Below, one piece after another: positions 1-11,442 of a stretch of 64,000 bases of DNA. Source of the stretch: Pelobates cultripes (lineage: Eukaryota > Chordata > Amphibia > Anura > Pelobatidae). The position numbers and the translations under genes are program-made. The stretch is from positions 104,669,573 to 104,733,572 of the forward strand of contig OW240921.1 of assembly GCA_933207985.1 (NCBI GenBank), in the 5' to 3' direction. The number at the start of each line of letters is the position of its first letter. The first letter of the stretch is position 1. The notes under the pieces were generated by a model. It was not told the DNA's origin. It searched no databases and saw only the letters and a list, made by a program, of their open reading frames with translations.

Positions 1-682
1 ATGTATAGTGGAACGCACACTGCGAAAATCCAGTGTCTAACACCTCACAGAGATCCACACTTACCCGATCTGGCCGGCAGGAGGAAGCTACTAGGATTTT
101 TTGGACTGTAGGCTACCGACTTGGTTCCATATGCCAATACTTTTGTGAGTGCATTTTATCTTTTTCAATAAAATCTCTATCAGAGAGCACCATGTCTCTG
201 TATTATATATTAAAGAATTCGGCACAGTCTCTATGTACTTCAAGCACTGCGTTTTTTATGATACAAATTTTAGATTGTATCATTCTAAGATTTATGTATC
301 AGTCTGAATTTTATTTTAGGATACAAGACTGATACTATATTCTCTTCAGCTTTACCAGTATATTTTCCTACTTGTATCATAGTAGGTAATTTTTCTGGGA
401 TCATTCTTAGCTGATACAGCTACAGCCTATTATTTAGGTGTCTTACGCAGCTGGACTTTGATTTATGTGCAATATACATTTATGATTTTTTGATTTTGAG
501 TTTTTTTTTATGTCTAATTTTAGACTTTTTTATGTCCATGATATCACTGTTTAGTAGATCTATCACGCACTAAGGTCTATTTCTATGTCTTTATTTTTAT
601 TTTTTCATTCTTGTTATATCCTATTGTTTATATTTTGCACTTTAATTTTTTTTTCAGTTTATTGTTTTATTCCAGTATGGTT

Positions 683-689
<7 letters not shown>
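1..689. other. AT-rich intergenic sequence
   Basis: I see no gene, recognisable repeat terminus or RNA gene here. The sequence is T-rich towards its right end and runs into the (AT)n tract. The short open frames have no protein-like composition. Confidence 0.5.
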
Positions 690-766
<77 letters not shown>

Positions 767-798
767 AAAATAATAATAATAATAATATATATATATAT
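690..798. repeat. (AT)n / (TAA)n microsatellite
   Basis: About 70 bp of uninterrupted AT dinucleotides is followed by a short A tract, five TAA units and another short (AT) run. Open frames on both strands across it encode only Tyr-Ile repeats and are artefacts. Confidence 0.97.
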
Positions 799-1089
799 GT
801 CTATCCCCTTAACGACCATGGTTAACCATGCACTATTTAGCACTTTGATCCCCAAAATTTGGAAGTCCTAACCATTTTTTTTTTTTTCTCTTTTTGCACA
901 TTATTCCACTTCTTTGTGTATGGTTTCAGTATGAATCTGAAACATATCTAAATTTGTTGGTTATTTGGTGGTCTTTTGCCTGCAATATTTATGTATATAT
1001 TTTATATGTATAATCGCTTATTCCTAATATGCTTTGGCGATATGGGAAGAATTGACAGATTTGCGTATGTGTAACATATAGTCGCTGGT

Positions 1090-1560
1090 TACTCTTTCTA
1101 TGAGTTGTCCTTCAGTGGGTTTTGTGTTCTCGGGTTGCCATGGTGATGCAGTTAGACACGCATGGTGGGTGGGTGGAGCCTCTCGAGTATCCATTTAAGT
1201 GAGAGTTCCCACAAACAGCCAGCGGGCACCCAATCACTCATGAGCATTGTGGTTGCCCCAGCAACAGTGGATACACTCATAACAGAGGCAGCCTATTCTG
1301 TGTATGACAGGGGAACTACCCAGGTGTCTGAAATGAGCGCTCGGGTCCCAGAGCAGCAGCCCACACCACTGACTGAACAGCCGAGGATGATGAGTGATTA
1401 ACTTATCTATGTATTCAGTATAAAAGCCATTTATATGTACTTGTTTGTTCTTCTTGTGTCCTGATGAAAGTTCCTATTGGAAACTGAAACGTCGACCTAT
1501 GTGACAATAAAGTTTCCTGACTAAAAATCCAGGAGTTCCGGCAAGTGTATTTTTCTACTG
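1090..1560 (+). mobile_element. Penelope-like element terminal fragment (tentative)
   Basis: This is a non-coding segment with a TATA-like stretch (around 1420) followed by the hammerhead-like core at 1455-1505 and a short AT-containing trailer. Penelope-like retroelements are known to carry minimal hammerhead motifs in their terminal repeats. No reverse transcriptase or GIY-YIG domain is visible, so only a terminal piece would be present. The family call is inferred from the ribozyme-like core alone. The boundaries are approximate. Confidence 0.4.
1455..1505 (+). ncRNA. Hammerhead-ribozyme-like core (candidate, type I)
   Basis: The core boxes are in the required order. CTGATGA lies at 1461-1467 and GAAAC at 1486-1490, directly followed by GTC at 1491-1493, so the predicted cut is after 1493. 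Stem I can form from GTC (1458-1460) with GAC (1494-1496), with further pairing beyond an internal loop. Stem II is imperfect: TTCC/GGAA with a TATT loop is good, but its base has mismatches. Stem III would be only the A-U and C-G pairs, as in dimer-acting minimal hammerheads. Activity is not shown. Confidence 0.5.
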
Positions 1561-1625
1561 TTTATAGTGTGGCTGGGCACCCAGTGTCAACTGGCTGGAG
1601 GTAGGAGTGCAAAGGCTAGTATTAT

Positions 1626-1629
<4 letters not shown>

Positions 1630-1683
<54 letters not shown>

Positions 1684-1710
1684 AACGTATTATATATATA
1701 TATATATACA
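1630..1710. repeat. (AT)n / (CA)n microsatellite
   Basis: An AT dinucleotide run of about 40 bp is followed by a short CA run and a second AT run. Confidence 0.95.
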
Positions 1711-1758
1711 TAGCTGTAACAAAGGTAAGAAAAACATTTATAATAAACAAATAAAAAC

Positions 1759-2760
1759 GCTAACTTTGGCCAGCATTTGTGATTAAGTGGCTACTGCAAA
1801 AGACTGGAAATACCCCATTTGGAATACCCTGGGTTATCTACATTTGAAAATGGTGTGCCATTATGGGGTTATTTCACATTCCTGGGCTACCATATGATCT
1901 CAAAATTCAACATAGACCCAGCAAACCAATCTGTCAAACTGAATTGGGCAAGCCCTATATCGACCCTGTAACTTTCCAAAACACTATAAAACCTGTACAT
2001 TGGGGATTTTGTTATATTCAGGAGACTTCGCTGAACACAAATATGAGTGTTTACAACAATAAAACCTATCACGACGATGAAACCACCAGTAAAAGTGCAG
2101 TTTTTGTGTAAAAAAATGCAAAAAGCAAAATGAACGCTAACTTTGGCAAGCGTTTGTGGCTAAGTGGCTACTACAAAAGACTAGACATACCCCATTTTGA
2201 ATACTGTGGGTTGTCTACTTTTACAAATGGTATGCCATGATAGGGTTAATTTTTATTCCTGGGCTGCTATACAGTCTCAAAGGCAACATAGGCCCAGGAA
2301 ACCAATCTGACAAATTTCAATGTGCCAACATGGAAAAAGGGAAAGTTCTACATTTGACCCCTGTAAGTATGTAAAAAACACATAAAACCTTGGGAGATGT
2401 TGTTGAACACATATTCTGCATATTCAGTGTTCCATATTCACCATATTCAGTGTTCTTTGTCAGTAACACATAACAGGAATTGAGAATTCATGCCTAAAGT
2501 ACAATGTGAGAGAAAAATAACACAAAAAAATTACTACCCGAAAGTTTGAAAAATACTGGTGGTAAAATTAGCACATGGAAAGTGTTAAAATACCACTATT
2601 TGAAATACCCTAGTGTGGCTTCTTTTCAAAAATATATGGTTTGATGGGTGTAAATTACATTGTCGGGCTTCAAAAATGTCCCAAATAGGACATGGGTGCA
2701 TGATGACCAGCTGTGAAAATTCCAAGTTGGATAACTGGAATGCGCACCCTCCAAATAAAG
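1759..2760. repeat. Diverged tandem repeat, unit about 376-400 bp
   Basis: A unit beginning CGCTAACTTTGG at 1759 recurs at 2135, 376 bp later. Much of it can be matched: the ATACCCCATTT box, the CCTGGGCT box and the AACCAATCTG box all recur in the same order. A more decayed third unit is recognisable from about 2570 through its TTTGAAATACCCTA and TCGGGCTTC boxes. No open frame is conserved between units. It may be a satellite fragment or an internal repeat of a larger transposon. Confidence 0.7.
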
Positions 2761-4394
2761 TATAAAGTAAAGACCTGCGAGTCTCACTTATGCTATGACA
2801 ATATGCCGACGTAAGACTCCAATAAAGAATTTGATTTAACTAAAATGGCACCAAAGAAACTGCTGCAGTGCCAGTGGCACCAGAAATTTGCAAAACATGA
2901 AAACAGTGATTTCACTCATGGGAGACAAGAAAAAGGAAGATTTGGAACATACTGTTAAAGCTAAGCTTATTTAATTCTGTGTTTTTATAATTAAAGTTAT
3001 ATCCCATTGAAAGCAGTCATCTGACAATCCCAGCCAATCACTGCAGCCATTTGATGCTCAGGCTTCCTAAGCAACACAGAGGAATTATTTTTTTAAATTA
3101 AAAACTGAGGATGGTGCCAGACCTTAGACACTATAACCACTTTAATGATATGAAGCAGTGTCCTACAGGGTTCCTTTAACTTGAAAAAAATATTTATTGA
3201 TTTTAGATTAATTTTAAGTCAGTCTAAAGTCAATGTTTTGTGGATAAGTAATGTAACATGCCACAGTAAACATGATGTCTTGAAGAAAAATGTTTCTGGT
3301 GTTGCACAAAAACATACATACATCCCATAAAACCAGAAAATAGTTCTTCAACCTCCAACAAGATGGCTAAATCCTTGAGTTCATTCAACTTTGGAATTTA
3401 ACAATGTTACAAAGGGTAGACTTGAAGATTTGTTTCAGTTTGAACTGGGATTTGACTGAATTAGGGCTAATTGGGTGATTGGCCAAGTTCTCAAACACAG
3501 AGCCAAAATGTACCCGAATCACGGACCAACAGAACTATGCAAAGCAGAACATGTTCGGTGACATGATTTTGAATTCCACCATTGGCACCAAAAACAGAGA
3601 TGATTGGTGGGAAAAAGAAGATGAAAGATGGCTGACTACTGGGAAGTGAAGTAATAGCAGAAGCAAGCAATAGAGGGAAAAAAGGGAGGAATTGTAAAAA
3701 AAAATAAAAAAAATAAAATAAAAATATATATTTATACATTGTATATTTATTAAATAAACAATATATACATTCATAAGTATTGATTGCTATGCTTCTCCTC
3801 CTGTTTTCCCCTCCATTGGTTGCTTTTCTCATTTGATCTATGAACCAAATGTCGGGAAAATGATTCTATGAGTGTACTACAAAAAACTGTAGTTCATATG
3901 TCTTGTAGAGGATAAATGAAGAAGTATCTCAGTAAAAGTTTTGGACTGCTGTTTTGATTTTAAAAAAATGAAAAGAGTAAATCTTCGTCATCAGCAATGT
4001 GGTTTATAATAATAAAATTGACTTGGAAGATATTAAGCTGAAAGATAAATATAAAACCAAAGCATGTGCAGATACATTATGTACTTCAAGTAGTTGAATA
4101 CATATTTAAAAGATTGGTAATATTGTTAGAACTGTGGAATGTTTCCTTCTAGTCATTCAAATCCTAGTATGGATTGTTCCTGATGGATGGACACAATGCA
4201 AAAGTTCCCACCTCTTAGATGGCTCCTCAACCTAATGTAAATGAGCTGTTGCCATTTGGGGTTATTTAAACCTGGCCCTATCAGTATTAAGTTTCATCCA
4301 GAAATCATTTGTTTAGGGAGGTTGGAACCCCCTAGCCTACCATTTATATTATCTTTTACTACAGGCCAAGGATTGGCTTTCCTTTCCCTCTACT
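2761..4394. other. Intergenic sequence with one dispersed-repeat piece
   Basis: No gene is seen. The part at about 3795-3870 is related to 10205-10285, sharing the CTCCTCCTGTTTT and GAACCAAATG boxes. The two are therefore copies of an unnamed dispersed repeat, and the second copy is split by a CR1 LINE. A low-complexity A/T block lies at 3690-3760. Confidence 0.5.
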
Positions 4395-5092
4395 AGACAT
4401 GTGCGATTCATTTCGTTCCGAATGTACATTCATACAAATTTCATGCCATTCAGACATTCAAAGCGCGGAAGTCCCGAAGCACCGAACTCCCTAAGTGCCG
4501 AATCTCTGAAGCGCTGAAGTTCCGAAGTGCCAAAGTTATTCGGATTTCTGAAAAGTGGCAAAAGAAGGTAGAGGGAGGGAAAATGATGTGAATGATGACA
4601 GGAATCTTGACCAATAAGCTAATTCTTTTTGTGCAATGACGTCAAATCCTGCACGCGTCACATCACGGATGCCAGCTGACTCTGAAGGACGTGTGAGGGA
4701 GCTGTGCTGCAAGAACACGGTAAGTACTTTGCTCCCTCGCCACCTGGCATGGGATGTTTGTCCCATGCAGTCTCACTCAGTCTCTACTGCGCATGACTGC
4801 ATTGGATAAACATCCTTAGCCAATTATTATATGGGATATATAAAGTAGACATGTGCAATTCTGCATGTACATTTATACGAATTTCATGCCATTCCGACAT
4901 TCGGATGCTTACGAATGTCCGAAGTGCTGAAGTTCCGAAGCTCCAAAGCGCCGAAGTTCCGAAGTGATGATGTTCAGCAGTTCCAAAGTGCCGATCCAAA
5001 TGACATTGGTCTGAATTGCGGAAGCAGACAAAAAAAAATTCTTACCCGAATTTCCGAATCAAATCTAATTTTTTGCCCATGCACATCCCTAC
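4395..5092. mobile_element. CCGAAG-rich MITE-like element (two related halves)
   Basis: Two related blocks (4395-4556 and 4847-5092) both start with AGACATGTGC and share the motif TACGAATTTCATGCCATTC with small changes. Both then run into irregular CCGAAGTKCCGAAG-type short repeats. The right edge ATGCACATCCCT is roughly the inverted complement of the left edge, so the whole may be one element with imperfect terminal inverted repeats. No transposase is present. The family is not recognised. Confidence 0.5.
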
Positions 5093-7145
5093 CCTCTACC
5101 ACCCCACATATGGGGTAGAGAATGAGAGTGCTAATTGGCAAGTCACACTAGTTAATCTTTAAATCCAGGGCTGCAGCAATGTTTTTATCTTTTCTTCAGA
5201 GCCAGATTACCGATAAGGCAGCATAGGTGGATGCCTAGGGCTTGGGATCCTGTCTAGGCCTGCACCTCTGGCACCATCTTCAATGAGCTGAAACAGAGTT
5301 TAAAATATCTCCTTTCTCAGCCCAGTGACCCCTCAACTCTGTAAGAAGGCATTGTGGTCTGCACCTCTATTGGTTACAGGTCATTTAAGAGCACCCTTAC
5401 AGTTCCCTTCTCAATGGTACAGCATGCTGCAGCCAGCACTGTGGGTGAACGACTAACTGCTGGACCACGAGGGAACTCTTAAAGTTATCTACACCTAATA
5501 TTGGTGCAGACCACAGTTCTTTCCCCTGGACCTCCAGGGAATGTCTCTGCCAGACCACCAGAGATTATAACCTCTCCTGCCAAAATGAAACGAGAGGGTG
5601 TCAAATGCTAAATGAGAGATCTCACTAGCCCATCTCCTCTGTGCTATTAGGGCTAATGAGGAAGCATTACCATGAGAAGCAATGGGTGTCTGTGATTGGC
5701 TGAGAGTGTCAGCTAATCACATGACATTTTGAAGGTATAAACTAATATGGCATGGCATAGCCTTAATTCCAGTATTAGTCCAACTGTGGGTAGCCAGAAA
5801 CCCTCATTATATGTTTTACTGATTGAAAATGGTTTAACACTAAATAGAAGAATGGACTCCCTGCATAAAGGTCAATTCAATGAGATGAAATGCTTATAGT
5901 GCCTACAATAGTGTCCCTTTAAATGAATATGGCCTTTATTAAAAATATCACTATTCTCTGAACAAGATAATTCATTTCTGATTTAACAAGATAAATTCCC
6001 AATACAGTAACATAATGTATCAAATAACAGCTACAATTACATTGCATTGTTCTGTTGTCTCCATGACAGTAGCAGAACCTTTCAAGCAGCTACTAAAATT
6101 AGATTTGATGTTTTTCGGTAATAGCTGTCTTTTACAACATAAACATATATTTCCATTTTACATACACAAATTAGTATATGCTTAAAAATATTAATAGTGG
6201 TTGATTTCTTCACATACTGGATGCAAACTATAACAGGAATCTGTTAATTAATCTTATTATCAAGCAAATTTGTCAGCAGTTAACACAGCAGATACATTTT
6301 CTTCTGATATTCTTTTATATGCCAATAGAATTTTTTAAATCAGGATTTAAAAATATACTATATGTCTTTATAAATAACAAACAAACATTGTTCTGTTGGT
6401 GAAAGGGTTCAAATTCACTATTTGTCTGCACTAGACTGAAACTAATAATAAAAAAAAACACCCACACTTAATTATAATAATACAAATATTTGTATTTTAT
6501 TATAATTAACATTATCACCACCACCAAGATAATTTAGAAATGGGGTACCTTGAGACCCAAGTAAATTAGAATAAAAACAAACCAAATGCAATTTAGCATA
6601 ATATCTATGCAATTTCAAAACACTACTAAATTAATCTAATCGGGTAATGAGAGGCTTTACCTAACAAAGGCAGAACTCAATAAAGGAACATTTATTGCGA
6701 ACAAACAATAGTTACAGTGCATATAAAAAACAGATGACAAACAAATTATTTACACCAACAATAATGAAAAATAAAAAGGTAAAATTAACAGAAAATGCTA
6801 ACTTAGATGGTAATGTAAGAGTATTTTCTGCTGTAACTAGTAAGCACACTAAACATTGAGCAAATTTACAAACATCTCATTTTTCCAAGTCAGCCCAGAG
6901 GTGGTATAGGTGGAGGGAAGGCATACCCATAGGAACAATAAGTGACCTCCCCCTTATGTTTCGGTCAACATCAATCCAAATAGAAACTTTGGATTTTATC
7001 TACTCTTTTGTGCTTGCCACAGAATTAGTTATTTCAGCTAAGAATTTGTTGCAATTTTTCCATTCCACACATATGTCATTCTTTACGACCTAATATAGTG
7101 GACTTCACAATTCCTTCCAAATGTCTTAAGCAGCACTAGCCAAGT
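5093..7145. other. Intergenic sequence, no gene seen
   Basis: Nothing gene-like is seen. A 41-bp AT-rich near-perfect palindrome occupies 6469-6509, with a TAATTATAATAA arm at each end. The rest is ordinary AT-rich DNA, some of which may be old repeat. Confidence 0.5.
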
Positions 7146-7149
7146 TTAT

Positions 7150-7490
7150 ACTCATTTTGTATCTGTGTATCTATATGCTGCCAGTGTGTGTATCTATGTA
7201 TCTGCATGTGTGCAAGTGTGTGGATCTGTGTGTATGTGTGTCTGCGTGTGTGTCAGTGTTTGTATCTGTGTATCTGCATATGTGTCAGGAGTGTATACAT
7301 GTGTGTCTGTATTTGTATATGTGTCAGTGTTTATATATCCGTCTGTATATCTCCATGTGTGTCAGAGTGTGTGCCAGTGTGTATATCTGTGTATCCACAT
7401 GTGTTTCAGTGTGTGGGTGTGTATCTGTCTGTATATGTTTTTTCACAAAGTGTGTGGCAGTGTATGTGTATATGTGCATACATCTCAGCA
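7150..7490. repeat. Degenerate TG/TGTATCTG simple repeat
   Basis: This is a strand-biased run of TGTG, TGTATC and TGTCAG words. All three + frames stay open and give Cys/Val/Ser-rich strings, which is how a TG repeat translates. They are not genes. Confidence 0.9.
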
Positions 7491-7650
7491 TTCTACTACA
7501 CACAAATACACCCCTGCATTAAAACTTCAACACTACATACAAACACACTTGTGCATTAAAATGCCATCACTTAATGCAAATGCATCTCTGTTTTGAACAC
7601 TAAAATTATATATAAACACATGAGTGCATGCAAAAACCAACACTACACAT

Positions 7651-8153
7651 CAGGGCCGGACTGGGAAAAAAATTTGGCACAGGTATTTTTTAATCACAGA
7701 GGCCCCCCAAAAAAGGGGGCGGGCCATAGAGGGTGTGTTTTGTTAATACCAATGACGAGCACGCCCCCTCTCAAAGTAAGCAGGTTCAATGCTCTTTCAG
7801 GGCAGACCTTACGCAGAGCTCCGCTGAAGAGCTCTAGCATAAGAAAATGTATTTGTTCTGCACAGCGCAAGCAAATTTAATAACATGCTTGCGCTGTGTT
7901 TGCTTGCAACTTGTCTCTCTCTATAAATGGAATACCAGGACACAAAAGGGCCAAGAAAGGCGTATTGTGCATGTGTTTTGAGTCTGCTTGTGGGATTGCG
8001 TGTGTGTAGAGTGAGCTGATTGTGTTGTGGTATTGTGTAAATAGGTCGGTTTCAGTCATGTTGTGTTTGTGGTGTAATGTAATGCATGTGTGGATGCAGG
8101 GGCTGTAGAGAATGTGTGAATAGAGGATGTAGCAAGTGTGTGCATACGTGCTG

Positions 8154-8194
<41 letters not shown>

Positions 8195-8783
8195 GGTGAT
8201 GTAGTGTGTGGAGGGGTTGTAGAGAGTGTGTGTTTAGAGAATGTAGTATGTGTTTCTTACAAGGAATCTAGTGTGTGTATAGGGTATCCAGAGTGTGTAT
8301 GTCAGGAATGTAGTGTGTGTGTAAGTGGTGCAGTGTGTGTATAGGGGTCTAGTGTGTGTTTGAAAGACCCTGAATGTGTATAGGAGATCTAGTAAGTGTG
8401 TGTACATAGCGGATTCAGAAGGTATATAGGGATCTATTGTGCGTATGTGAGGGTGTGTGGGGGGGTTATGTGTTTGTGTGTGGGTAATGTGTGTGTGTGT
8501 GTGTGTATATGTTAAGAGGGATTGTGTGTTGGGGGAGGCAGATTAATGCCTTTATATGTGTATTTATTTTTTGGGAATTAAAAAACAAAACAAAACAACA
8601 CCTTTAGCTTGGGAGGGAAGACCGTGCTGCCATCCCTGGCAGTGCTAGTGGGGAGTGGTGCAGTGTGTTGGGGTGGTTCTGTGTGTATGTGTGAGGAGTG
8701 CGATGTGTGTGTGTGAGAGGGGTGCAGTGTGTGTGTGATGCATACTGTGAGTGTGAGGGGTGAATTGTGTGTGTGTGAGGAAA
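7651..8783. mobile_element. Possible hAT-type MITE, right end lost, with TG minisatellite
   Basis: The left edge CAGGGCCGGACTGGG looks like a hAT-type terminus (CA-start, GC-rich). It is followed by a C/G-rich block and then an irregular minisatellite of roughly 26-33 bp (about 8085-8420) built on GATGTAGTGTGTGTATAGGG, containing a pure (TG)n at 8156-8192. The matching right terminus is not found. The Tc1 fossil begins directly after TG-rich sequence at about 8784. The family assignment is tentative. Confidence 0.4.
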
Positions 8784-9842
8784 TGACACTCTGCTACAAT
8801 GTAAAGTAGTACGTGTACAGCCTGTATAACAGTGTAAATTTGCTGTCCCCTCAAAATAACTCAACACACAGCCATCAATGTTTTGAACCATTGGCAACAA
8901 AAGTGAGTACACCCCTAAGTAGAAATGTCCAAACTGGGCTCAAAGTGTCAATATTTTGTGTGGCCACCATTATTTTCAAGCACTGCCTTAACCCTCATGG
9001 GCATGGAGTTCACCAGAGCTTCACAGGTTGCCACTGGAGTCCTTTTCCACTCCTCCATGACGACATCACGGAGCTGGTGGATGTTAGAGATCTTGCGCTC
9101 CCCCACCTTCTATTTGAGGATGCCCCGCGCACGCTCAATATGGTTTAGGTCTGGGGAGATGCTTGGCCAGTCCATCACCTTTACCTTCAACTTCTTTAGC
9201 AAGGCAGTGGTCATCTTGGAGGTGTGTTTGGGGTCATTATTATGTTGGAATACTGCCATGCAACCCAGTCTCCAAAGGGATGGGATCATGCTCTGCTTCA
9301 GTATGTCACAGGACATGTTGGCATTCATGGTTCTCTCAATGAACTGAAGCTCCCCGGTGCCGGCACCACTCATGCAGGCCCAGATCATGACACTCCCACC
9401 ACCATCCTTGACTTTAGGCAAGACACACTTGTCTCTGTACTCCTCATTTGGTTGCCGCTACACATGCTTGACACCATCTGAACCAAATAAGTTTATCTTG
9501 GTCTCATCAGACCACAAGACATGGTTCCAGTAATCTATGTCCTTAGCCTGCTTGTCTTCAGCAAACTGTTTGTGGGCTTTCTTATGTATCATCTTTAGAA
9601 GTGGCTTCCTTCTGGGACGACAGCCATGCAGACCAATTTGATGCAGTGTGTGGCGTATGGTCTGACCACTGACATGCTAAGCCCCCACCCTTTCCACCTC
9701 TGCAGCAATGCTGGCAGCACTCATACGTCTATTTCCCAAACACAACCTCTGGATATGATGCTGAGCATGTGCACTCAACTTCTTTGGTCGACCATGGCGA
9801 GACCTGTTCTGAGTGGAACCTGTCCTGTGAAACCGCTGTATG
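8784..9842 (-). mobile_element. Tc1-like DNA transposon, truncated at both ends
   Basis: The inner part of one terminal repeat (8784 to about 8935) and most of a minus-strand transposase are present. The outermost inverted-repeat termini and the transposase N-terminus are missing on both sides. The left break abuts TG repeats. The right break is at about 9842, where similarity to the Tc1 coding region stops. The element cannot move. Confidence 0.85.
8952..9842 (-). pseudogene. Tc1-family transposase relic
   Basis: Tc1 transposases cut and paste their own element through a DD(34/35)E triad. Read on the minus strand, this relic keeps the block with MIWACMSGAG, the NDPKHTSK box, WPSISPDLNHIE with the final catalytic Glu (within the longest open piece, 9110-9421) and the C-terminal NNGGHTKY followed by a stop near 8952. 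Where an active enzyme has DNDPKH, this copy reads NNDPKH, so the second catalytic Asp has become Asn. Coding is split over several frames and the N-terminal DNA-binding domain is incomplete. It is a non-functional fossil. Confidence 0.85.
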
Positions 9843-10091
9843 GTAACTAATGATTAATCCACTACGTCAATAAAACACAAACAAGCACCGTAATTAAAAG
9901 TTTGTGTAGCAATATTGAAAATATAATAAATGCATGTGCACATCACCTGAAAGGTCCCTTTGAACTCTTGAAAACAAATTCACACACGTACACACACACA
10001 AACACATTTTGCTAAAACCACACACCCGTCTTAACCCACTGACATCATCATTGCATTTGTTTGCAAGAAAAACAAAGTATAGTGCACACAC

Positions 10092-10285
10092 TAAAATGGT
10101 AAAAGAGGGGGGCGGAGAGTGGATGTGTGGTGCTTAAGCTCCTGCACCATCAGCAAAAATTAGGGTATTAAACCTCATAAAAAAATATATGTATTTAATT
10201 TGTATTTCTTTTTTAAAGCTCCTCCTGTTTTTGCCTCTGTTGGTTCTATTTTCTTAAATGATCTGTGAACCAAATGGTGGGAAAA
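10092..10285. repeat. Unnamed dispersed repeat, left piece
   Basis: The part from about 10205 to 10285 matches 3795-3870, including CTCCTCCTGTTTT and GAACCAAATG. Similarity resumes to the right of the CR1 LINE at about 11443 (TGTACTGCAAAATGTATAG against TGTACTACAAAAAACTGTAG near 3876). The CR1 copy therefore inserted into this older repeat. Confidence 0.55.
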
Positions 10286-11442
10286 TAGAAACATAGAGTG
10301 TGACAGCAGATAAGAACCATTCGGCCCATCTAGTCTGCCCAATTTTCTAAAAACTTTCATTAGTCCCTAGCCTTATCTTATAGTTAGGATAGCCTTATGC
10401 CTATCCCATGCATGCTTAAACTCCTTTACTGTGTTAACCTCTACCACTTTAGCTGGAAGGCTATTCCATGCATCCACTACCCTCTCAGTAAAGTAATACT
10501 TCCTGATATTATTTTTAAACCTTTGTCCCTCTAATTTAAGACTATGTCCTCTTGTTGTGGTAGTTTTTCTTCTTTTAAATATAGTCTCCTCCTTTACTGT
10601 GTTGATTCCCTTTATGTATTTAAATGTTTCTATCATATCCCCCCTGTCTCGTCTTTCCTCCAAGCTATACATGTTAAGATCCTTTAACCTTTCCTGGTAA
10701 GTTTTATCCCGCAATCCATGAACCAGTTTAGTAGCCCTTCTCTGAACCCTCTCTAAGGTATCAATATCCTTCTGAAGATACGGTCTCCAGTACTGTGTAC
10801 AATACTCCAAGTGAGGTCTCACCAGTGATCTGTACAATGGCATGAGCACTTCCCTCTTTCTACTGCTAATACCTCTCCCTATACAACCAAGCATTCTGCT
10901 AGCATTTCCTGCTGCTCTATTACATTGTCTGCCTACCTTTAAGTCATCAGAAATAATCACCCCTAAATCCCTTTCCTCATATGTTGAGGTTAGGACTCTA
11001 TCAAATATTCTGTACTCTGCCCTTGGGTTTTTACGTCCAAGATGCATTATCTTGCACTTATCCACATTAAATGTCAGTTGCCACAATTCTGACCATTTTT
11101 CTAGTTTACCTAAATCATTTGTCATTTGGCTTATCCCTCCTGGAACATCAACCCTGTTACATATCTTAGTATCATCAGCAAAAAGACATACCTTACCATC
11201 AAGACCTTCTGCAATATCACTAATAAAAATATTAAAGAGAATGGGTCCAAGTACAGATCCCTGAGGTACCCCACTGGTGACAAGTCCAAGCTTTGAATAT
11301 ATTCCATTAACTACAACCCTCTGTTGCCTGTCACTCAGCCACTGTCTTACCCATTCAACAATATTGGAATCCAAACTTAAAGATTGCAGTTTATTGATAA
11401 GCCTTCTATGTGCAACAGTGTCAAAAGCCTTACTGAAAAATG
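10286..11442 (-). mobile_element. CR1-type LINE, 5'-truncated
   Basis: This is a minus-strand non-LTR retrotransposon comprising the C-terminal half of the reverse transcriptase frame plus a short 3' UTR. It ends at about 10286 with the CTATGTTTCTA-type tail typical of CR1 elements. The 5' truncation at about 11442 is the usual result of incomplete target-primed reverse transcription. Short GAAAAT-type sequence at both junctions may be a target duplication. Confidence 0.85.
10373..11442 (-). pseudogene. CR1-like ORF2 reverse transcriptase, C-terminal part
   Basis: ORF2 of CR1 elements encodes endonuclease and reverse transcriptase. This copy starts inside the RT domain at FSKAFDTV, just upstream of the first Met. 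It continues through SGVPQGSVLGPILFNIFISD and the catalytic box FADDTK to the thumb and C-terminal region (YRSLVRPHLEYC, RRATKLV), with a stop at 10373. The frame is open for more than 340 codons with no internal stop, which is long for a dead fragment and suggests a young insertion. The endonuclease and the RT N-terminus are absent, so it is non-autonomous. Confidence 0.88.

Noticed and set aside
4690..4730. A host exon ending at the donor-like ACACGGTAAGTAC (about 4718)
   Set aside because: It lies inside the CCGAAG-type repetitive element. No protein-like frame or acceptor is seen nearby.
7157..7596. Three overlapping + strand frames of 121-143 codons
   Set aside because: They are translations of TG/TGTATC repeats (Cys/Val/Ser strings) and all three frames are open at once.
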